A stretch of 57,084 nt of DNA from Deltaproteobacteria bacterium UBA1386. GTDB taxonomy: Bacteria > Desulfobacterota > Syntrophorhabdia > Syntrophorhabdales > Syntrophorhabdaceae. Each line of letters opens with the position of its first letter. Within the stretch, counting starts at the first letter, position 1. The stretch spans positions 1-57,084 of the forward strand of contig DBQU01000042.1 in NCBI GenBank assembly GCA_002305765.1. Direction: 5' to 3'. Under the pieces are notes generated by a model. The model did no database searches. It had not been told where the DNA came from and worked only from the letters and a program-made list of their open reading frames with translations. The position numbers were made by a program, and so were the translations under genes. Shown here piece by piece: positions 52,278 to 57,084 of the stretch.

Positions 52278-53252
52278 ATGATAGATACAAAGGATAATAC
52301 ACTTCTCGAGGTAACCGGTCTCAATACGTCCTTTTTTACCGGCGAAGAGGTCATACGTGCCGTCAACGATGTGACCTTCACCATCGGGAAGGGGGAGGTC
52401 TTCGGTCTCGTCGGGGAGAGCGGTTCGGGCAAGACCGTGACGGCCCACTCCATAATGCGCCTTGTGCACCCGCCGGGCAGGATCGTCTCGGGCAGGATCG
52501 TCTTCGAAGGCAGGGACCTCCTCGAACTGAGTGAAAAACAGATGGAAGAGGTCAGAGGGAGCCGCATAGGGATGGTCTTCCAGGAACCCATGACCGCCCT
52601 GAACCCCGTCCTTCGAATAGGCGAGCAGATAGCCGAGACGATCGAGATACACGGGGTCCGCCGGGGGAACGGCGTGCGGGAGAGGACGCTTGAACTCTTG
52701 AGACAGGTAGGGTTCGACGACCCGGAAAAGAGGTACATCCAGTACCCCCATCAGCTCTCCGGCGGGCAGAGACAGCGCGTTCTCATGGCGATGGCCGTAT
52801 CCTGCGATCCCTCGCTCATAATTGCCGACGAGCCCACCACAGCCCTCGACGTTGCTACAGAGTCCCAGATACTGGGCCTGACCTGTGGTCTCGTCGATTC
52901 CCTGGGGATGTCGATGATATTCATCACCCACGACCTGACGATAGTGAAGTCCATGGGCCGGTCCGTGGGGCTCATGTATGCGGGAAGGATGGTCGAGAGG
53001 AACCGCGTGGAGGATTTCTTCAGGGAGCCTCTGCACCCCTATGGCCGGGGCCTGTTGGAGTCGGTCTACGGGTTCTCCGGGAGCGCCAAGAGGCTCAAGG
53101 CCATCCCGGGCTCGGTGCCGAAGCTGTCCGAGTTGCCGTCGGGCTGCAAGTTCCATCCCCGGTGTCCTTTCGTGATGGATGTGTGCAAGGGGGATGAGCC
53201 GGCCATGAAGGAGGTCGCAAAGGATCAATGGGTCCGCTGCTATCTGTACTAG
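52278..53252 (+). CDS. oligopeptide/dipeptide ABC transporter ATPase, OppD/DppD type
   Basis: A 324-aa cytoplasmic ATPase. Walker A is GLVGESGSGKTVTAHSI, the Q-loop is MVFQEPMTALNPVLRIGEQI, the signature is LSGGQRQRVLMAMAVSC, Walker B is LIIADEPTTALD and the switch His is in FITHDL. The C-terminal extension has the HPYGRGLL string and the four-Cys-type oligopeptide-transporter tail (LPSGCKFHPRCPFVMDVCKG), which can bind an Fe-S cluster in some members. No strong ribosome site precedes ATG 52278. It overlaps the second ATPase gene by 25 nt. The permease and binding-protein genes are not adjacent. Confidence 0.92.
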   Translation: MIDTKDNTLLEVTGLNTSFFTGEEVIRAVNDVTFTIGKGEVFGLVGESGSGKTVTAHSIMRLVHPPGRIVSGRIVFEGRDLLELSEKQMEEVRGSRIGMVFQEPMTALNPVLRIGEQIAETIEIHGVRRGNGVRERTLELLRQVGFDDPEKRYIQYPHQLSGGQRQRVLMAMAVSCDPSLIIADEPTTALDVATESQILGLTCGLVDSLGMSMIFITHDLTIVKSMGRSVGLMYAGRMVERNRVEDFFREPLHPYGRGLLESVYGFSGSAKRLKAIPGSVPKLSELPSGCKFHPRCPFVMDVCKGDEPAMKEVAKDQWVRCYLY

Positions 53253-54166
53253 ACGTCAGGAAGCACTACGAGGTCCGCAGGACACTGTTCTCCGTGGCCA
53301 AAGAGACGATACGGGCCGTCGACGGCGTCAGTTTCCACCTCGGCGTCGGCGAGACCCTGGGGGTCGTGGGTGAGAGCGGCTCGGGAAAGAGCACGCTGGC
53401 GCGGTGCGTCCTTCTTCTCGAGAAGCCCGACAGCGGAGAGGTCGTCTTCGACGGTGTGAACCTCCTCGCGGCGGGGGGCGAAGAGGTCAAGAAGCTGCGC
53501 AAGCGGATGCAGATCATATTTCAGGACCCCTATTCGTCCCTCAACCCACGAATGAAGGTACGCGAGATCATCGCCGAACCCGTCCGTTTCCATGGCATGG
53601 CGAAGGGCAAGCCGGATGTGGAGGCGCGGGTTGGGGAGATATTGAGGAGCGTCGGCCTCGACGAGGATTTCCTGAAGAAGTATCCCCACGAGATGAGCGG
53701 CGGCCAGAGGCAGAGGGTGGCCATAGGCCGTGCCCTGGCGACCGGGCCGGCCCTTGTCATCGCCGACGAACCCGTCTCCTCCCTCGACGTTTCCATTCAG
53801 GCCCAGATCGTCAATCTCTTTCTCGACATCCGGGAGAGCACCGATATCTCCATGGTCTTTGTCTCTCACGACCTCAACGTTGTCCGTTTCCTGTCGGACC
53901 GCATCCTCGTCCTTTATAAAGGTAAGGTGGTGGAGATCGGCGGCCGCGATCAGGTCTTCCTGAATCCCCTTCATCCCTATACGCGCATGCTTATCCGGGC
54001 CTCGCGCGGAGATTTTGCCTTGAGGGAAGAGGGGACCAACGGTACCGGGTCCCGGGGATGCCCGTACTATGACAAATGTGAGGACAGAACGAAGGAATGC
54101 GCCGGTCAGGCCCCGGAACTCAGGGGCGGCGAGGACCACAGGGTTGCATGCCTTCATGCCTCGTGA
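53228..54166 (+). CDS. oligopeptide/dipeptide ABC transporter ATPase, OppF/DppF type
   Basis: A 312-aa partner ATPase starting inside the end of the OppD-like gene. Walker A is GVVGESGSGKSTLARCV, the Q-loop is IIFQDPYSSLNPRMKV, the signature is MSGGQRQRVAIGRAL, Walker B is LVIADEPVSSLD and the switch His is in FVSHDL. The typical OppF tail has HPYTRMLI and a Cys-containing end (CPYYDKCEDRTKEC). The pair forms the heterodimeric motor of an Opp-type importer; permeases must be encoded elsewhere. A 211-bp gap follows, with the pilin promoter near its end. Confidence 0.93.
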   Translation: MGPLLSVLDVRKHYEVRRTLFSVAKETIRAVDGVSFHLGVGETLGVVGESGSGKSTLARCVLLLEKPDSGEVVFDGVNLLAAGGEEVKKLRKRMQIIFQDPYSSLNPRMKVREIIAEPVRFHGMAKGKPDVEARVGEILRSVGLDEDFLKKYPHEMSGGQRQRVAIGRALATGPALVIADEPVSSLDVSIQAQIVNLFLDIRESTDISMVFVSHDLNVVRFLSDRILVLYKGKVVEIGGRDQVFLNPLHPYTRMLIRASRGDFALREEGTNGTGSRGCPYYDKCEDRTKECAGQAPELRGGEDHRVACLHAS

Positions 54167-54311
54167 CGTTCCTGTCAGACAATGAGATCGGGGTTTTTTT
54201 CCCTCCCGGCCCCAACGACATTGACGGATGAGGCACAGCGAACCCCCATCGGTCAAGCCTCCCCGGGCTGAATGCCTTTTCCCGGAAATGTGACGAAAAT
54301 CATTTACATCG

Positions 54312-54339
54312 TTAACAGTTGTGTTAAACTACCGATAAT
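54312..54339 (+). promoter_or_regulatory. promoter candidate of pilA with overlapping inverted repeat
   Basis: TTAACA (54312-54317), 16 bp, GATAAT (54334-54339). The -35 is also the left half of the inverted repeat TTAACA-GTTG-TGTTAA (54312-54327), a possible regulator site. I did not find a sigma-54 (GG-N10-GC) promoter, which drives pilA in some other species. Confidence 0.45.
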
Positions 54340-54377
54340 TAGAATTACTAACTTACATAATTCTCAGGAGGTGTAGT

Positions 54378-54833
54378 ATGGTGAAGATTCACAGGGATTC
54401 AAAAGGTTTTACGTTGATCGAGCTTCTCATCGTTATCGCCATCATCGGCATCCTCGCGGCGATAGCACTCCCGGCCTACATGGACTACACGAGGAAGGCC
54501 CGTCTCACAGAAGTAACAAATGCTATAGGCTCCGTTAAGACGGCTTGTATTGCGCTCGCAAGCGAATCGTCGACCGGTGCTGCTGCGTGTGTTGCAGGAA
54601 CCATTGCTGACATTGGGACTACTTTGGGTGTTACTGTACCGAACAAATACATTAGTTTAATGGACGTTGCTGCGAGTGGTGCTACCGATGTCGTAATAAC
54701 GGCAACCATTAAGGGCATCGGCACCACCGATGTCGACGGCCAGACTTTGGCCCTTACAAGCACCAATGGCCTTCAGACGTGGACTTGGTCAAGCCCCAGC
54801 AGTATGAACGCGAAATATATTCCAAAGAACTAA
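54378..54833 (+). CDS. pilA: type IV major pilin
   Basis: A 151-aa prepilin with a short leader cut at Gly10/Phe11 (DSKG-FTLIELLIVIAIIGILAAIALPAY) and the conserved Glu5 of the mature chain. A globular, Thr/Ala/Gly-rich domain follows with one cysteine pair (TACIAL and AAACVAG) that could form a disulfide. AGGAGG lies upstream. It is first in a pilus cluster with a minor pilin, prepilin peptidase and PilY1-like tip protein. Pili of this class serve twitching, adhesion or surface sensing. Confidence 0.95.
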   Translation: MVKIHRDSKGFTLIELLIVIAIIGILAAIALPAYMDYTRKARLTEVTNAIGSVKTACIALASESSTGAAACVAGTIADIGTTLGVTVPNKYISLMDVAASGATDVVITATIKGIGTTDVDGQTLALTSTNGLQTWTWSSPSSMNAKYIPKN

Positions 54834-54851
54834 GACAGTGTAAACGGTATC

Positions 54852-54876
54852 GAGGGGGCCCGATAAGGGCCCCCTC
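54852..54876 (+). terminator. hairpin between pilA and the minor pilin gene
   Basis: Perfect 10-bp GC-rich stem GAGGGGGCCC / GGGCCCCCTC with a GATAA loop, 18 bp after the pilA stop and 7 bp before the next ATG. There is no T tract, so it probably attenuates transcription, stabilises the pilA mRNA end or limits translation of the next gene, rather than terminating fully. Confidence 0.65.
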
Positions 54877-54883
54877 ATGATAG

Positions 54884-55255
54884 ATGGACATGAACAAAAG
54901 AGGTTTTACGGTTTTGGAGCTTCTCGCAGGGACTGTAATTGTCATCATTATAGTCCTCATCGCTCTTCACCTTGGCGCCATACGGGCGAAGAGATCGGTC
55001 GAGACGGGTATGAAGAATCAGCTTATGTGTATCAAGGATGCGGAGGAAGCATACAGGTCGGAGCATGGGTCATACACGGCAGACGCCAGCAAGCTTGCGA
55101 ACTGGAAGCACAGGACAAAGAAATATAATTTCAGGATACGCTATGCCAGCTCCACCCGTTTTGTCGCCGAGGCGAATGGGGACCTCAATAATGATAAGAT
55201 ATGCGACGATACCTGGACCATTGATGAGAACGGGGTTTTGGCAAACGTAAAGTGA
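54884..55255 (+). CDS. type IV pilin-like protein (minor pilin)
   Basis: A 123-aa prepilin. The leader is MDMNKRG (or MNKRG from the ATG at 54890), cut before FTVLELLAGTVIVIIIVLIAL, again with Glu5. The mature domain contains AEEAYRSEHGSYTADASKLANW, a common type II/IV pilin motif, and a calcium-loop-like DLNNDKICDDTW. No clear ribosome site is present; the preceding hairpin ends 7 nt upstream. It directly precedes the prepilin peptidase that would process it. Confidence 0.88.
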   Translation: MDMNKRGFTVLELLAGTVIVIIIVLIALHLGAIRAKRSVETGMKNQLMCIKDAEEAYRSEHGSYTADASKLANWKHRTKKYNFRIRYASSTRFVAEANGDLNNDKICDDTWTIDENGVLANVK

Positions 55256-55267
55256 GTGCAAGAGACG

Positions 55268-56050
55268 ATGCATACCCTATATCTGATAGTTGTTTTCGTT
55301 TTCGGAGCGGTCATCGGCAGTTTTCTTAACGTCTGCATCTATAGAATACCAAGAAAGAAATCCATCATCCACCCTTCATCGGCATGCCCCGCCTGCGAAA
55401 AGCCGGTAAGGTTCTATGACAATATCCCCCTCGTGAGCTACCTTGTCCTTAAGGGCAGGTGCAGGGATTGCGGGGCGAGGATCTCCTTCCGCTACTTTCT
55501 CGTCGAGCTCATAACCGCGGTCGTCTTCATGATGATCTACCGCCGGTGGGGGCTCTCCTACGAGTTCTTCATCCAGATATTCTTCACGGCGATCCTCATC
55601 GTCGTCTCCTTTATTGACTATGATTTCCAGATCATCCCCGACATACTGAGCGTCGGGGGCATGGTCGCGGGATTGATCATATCCTTTCTGAGGCCCGGTT
55701 TCCAGGTGATGGAGGCCGTCTGGGGCGTGCTTATCGGCGGCGGCGTCCTCTTTGTCATCGCCTACGGCTATCAGCTGATCACCAAACGGGAAGGCATGGG
55801 CGGCGGAGATATCAAGCTTCTCGCCATGATCGGCTCCTTCAGCGGGCTCAAGGGGGTCCTTTTTTCTCTCGTTGGCGGTTCCATTGTCGGGACTTTGGTC
55901 GGAATCCCCCTCATGCTCATGAAGGGCAGGGAAGATGGTGGCAAGTACGCCATTCCCTTCGGCCCTTTCCTGTCCCTGTGCGCCGTGCTGTATCTCTTTA
56001 TCGGCCCCGGGGTGGTCCACGCGGTAAACGAGTTTCTGCTGAAGAGATAG
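55268..56050 (+). CDS. pilD: prepilin peptidase / N-methyltransferase
   Basis: A 260-aa polytopic membrane enzyme that cleaves prepilin leaders and methylates the new N-terminus. It has VFGAVIGSFLNVCIYRIPRKKSI, the zinc-type double CxxC (CPACEKPVRFYDNIPLVSYLVLKGRCRDCG), and the two catalytic aspartates in SFIDYDFQIIPD and GMGGGDIKLLAMIG. About eight TM segments. I chose ATG 55268; GTG 55256 is an in-frame alternative right after the pilin stop. Confidence 0.95.
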   Translation: MHTLYLIVVFVFGAVIGSFLNVCIYRIPRKKSIIHPSSACPACEKPVRFYDNIPLVSYLVLKGRCRDCGARISFRYFLVELITAVVFMMIYRRWGLSYEFFIQIFFTAILIVVSFIDYDFQIIPDILSVGGMVAGLIISFLRPGFQVMEAVWGVLIGGGVLFVIAYGYQLITKREGMGGGDIKLLAMIGSFSGLKGVLFSLVGGSIVGTLVGIPLMLMKGREDGGKYAIPFGPFLSLCAVLYLFIGPGVVHAVNEFLLKR

Positions 56051-56059
56051 GAGAGATAG

Positions 56060-57084
56060 ATGCGAAAGACCTCTTTCATCCTTGTCTGCCTTATGGTCCT
56101 CGGGACCGCGGTCCTTTCTCATGGTGCGACCAACAACGATTATTGCGTCAACCCCATATTCTCAAGCAACTCGGTCAAGCCCAATATCCTGATCGTCATG
56201 GATTTCTCGGGAAGCATGCAGTTTCCGGCCTATTTGCCGGAAAACTTTTACGGTTACAGCAATAAGAGCGTTGCTCTCTGCGGCACTTCAGACATCAGCA
56301 CGACGAGCAATTCCTCCAAGAAGTACGACAAGGACCGTGATTATTATGGTCCTTTCGATACAACGAAGTACTACATCCAAACATCAGGCAAGTACCGCGA
56401 GAGCAGTTGCGGACCCGATTTGACCGACAGGATGGGAACGGGATCAACCTGCATTTCCGGCAATTTACTCAACTGGCTCACGGCGACCAGGGTGGACGTG
56501 GCGAGAAAGGCGCTCACCGGGGGGAGATTCAACACTGGTGCCGGTGACACCTTTGTCGAAAGCGAGGGTTCGGCATACATCATTAATGACTATTACAGCA
56601 ACTGCAAGTACACAATTACAGCAAGCAGTGGGACGGCGCAACGTGTTCTCGCTATCTCGAACCTGGGTGGCGGGACGTGCAAGCTCAATGGCGTATCGAA
56701 TCACAATATATTTGTCGTCGTCCCTTCCACGGTTACAGTGGAAGGGGTGGTCCAGAGGTTCTATCCCAAGGCCCATATGGAATTCATGGTCTACTCCTCG
56801 GACCGCAACAGGGTGGGCCGTCTCCTGACGGCCAAAGACTCTCCGCTCTCCACTTTGGTCTCGGCGATCAACAACGAGCAACCCTATGGCGGTACGCCAA
56901 CGGGTGAGGCGCTTTGGGAAGCATACGATTTTTACAAGCAGCAAGAGCTTCACTCGTATTATAACAACATTGCTTATATCAACAAGGGCTCCCAGAAAGA
57001 TCCCTATTATGATGGTTCCACACCTATCTGGTGTAGAAAGGGTTTTGTTCTGCTTCTATCGGACGGAGTCTGGGATAACACCGA
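56060..57084 (+). CDS. PilY1-like pilus tip protein with VWA domain (truncated by window end)
   Basis: Open from ATG 56060 (GGAGAG upstream) to the end of the window, 341 codons without a stop. A Sec signal peptide (MRKTSFILVCLMVLGTAVLSHGA) leads to a von Willebrand A-type domain with the MIDAS motif ILIVMDFSGSMQ and a late LLLSDGVWDN strand. Multiple cysteines (CVNP, ALCG, SCGP, TCISGN) suggest disulfides. NLLNWLTATRVDVARKAL followed by PYGGTPTGEALWEAYDFYKQ is typical of PilY1/Neisseria PilC relatives. These sit at the pilus tip and act in adhesion and mechanosensing. The beta-propeller half would lie beyond the window. Confidence 0.88.
   Translation, partial: MRKTSFILVCLMVLGTAVLSHGATNNDYCVNPIFSSNSVKPNILIVMDFSGSMQFPAYLPENFYGYSNKSVALCGTSDISTTSNSSKKYDKDRDYYGPFDTTKYYIQTSGKYRESSCGPDLTDRMGTGSTCISGNLLNWLTATRVDVARKALTGGRFNTGAGDTFVESEGSAYIINDYYSNCKYTITASSGTAQRVLAISNLGGGTCKLNGVSNHNIFVVVPSTVTVEGVVQRFYPKAHMEFMVYSSDRNRVGRLLTAKDSPLSTLVSAINNEQPYGGTPTGEALWEAYDFYKQQELHSYYNNIAYINKGSQKDPYYDGSTPIWCRKGFVLLLSDGVWDNT

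Noticed and set aside
54877..55128. Alternative frame starting at ATG 54877 over the minor pilin
   Set aside because: The frame at 54884 carries a complete prepilin signal and pilin motifs; the 54877 frame has none.

Overview
The window is a GC-rich stretch of a motile, Gram-negative anaerobe. The outer-membrane factor, RND/MacAB-type export, type IVa pilus genes, FlbT/FlaF and, above all, a 1,381-residue 2-hydroxyacyl-CoA-dehydratase-type activase suggest a Desulfobacterota-like (deltaproteobacterial) syntrophic or fermentative lineage such as Syntrophorhabdia. That placement is inference from gene content; no rRNA or tRNA gene is visible.

Layout. 1-2.3 kb (minus): fcl and gmd, which make GDP-L-fucose. 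2.4-10 kb: a BaeRS-like two-component pair, divergent from a Spy/CpxP-like periplasmic protein and a tolC-macA-macB efflux operon. 10-11.1 kb: a MNT/HEPN toxin-antitoxin-like pair with a tandem 21-bp operator-like repeat. 11.1-30.5 kb: a flagellar block holding flagellin, a 67-aa ORF, flbT and flaF; two minus-strand glycosylation genes, one encoding a giant protein of about 2,850 aa with at least seven catalytic-type domains; a FliD-like/FliT-like pair; and an operon of a response regulator, an HD-GYP phosphodiesterase, PilZ, motA and motB. Three sigma-28-like promoters start the flagellar units. 30.5-32.1 kb: two palindrome-bounded repeat elements around a cupin sugar-phosphate isomerase and an HU gene. 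32.1-36 kb (minus): a tetrapyrrole operon (acylphosphatase, siroheme synthase N-domain, ccsB, hemA, hemC). 36.1-41.5 kb: the giant activase and a CorC-type transporter. 41.8-43.2 kb: a membrane protein plus a putative papain-fold cysteine hydrolase of foreign look. 43.3-52.1 kb (minus): guaB-guaA-dnaE-accA-pgi. 52.3-54.2 kb: an OppD/OppF-like ATPase pair without permeases. 54.4 kb to the end: type IV pilus genes (pilA, minor pilin, pilD, truncated pilY1-like gene).

Most interesting hypothesis. The giant protein combines an FkbM-like domain, a GT10 fucosyltransferase domain, a left-handed beta-helix acetyltransferase, four GT-A-type domains and a second FkbM methyltransferase, separated by TPR blocks. 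It sits between the flagellin and FliD-like genes, is followed by a TPR-GT9-like transferase, and lies about 13 kb from the GDP-fucose genes. It reads as a single-chain glycan assembly line that may decorate the flagellar filament with a fucose-containing, methylated and acetylated glycan. The domains are visible in the sequence; the substrate is inferred.
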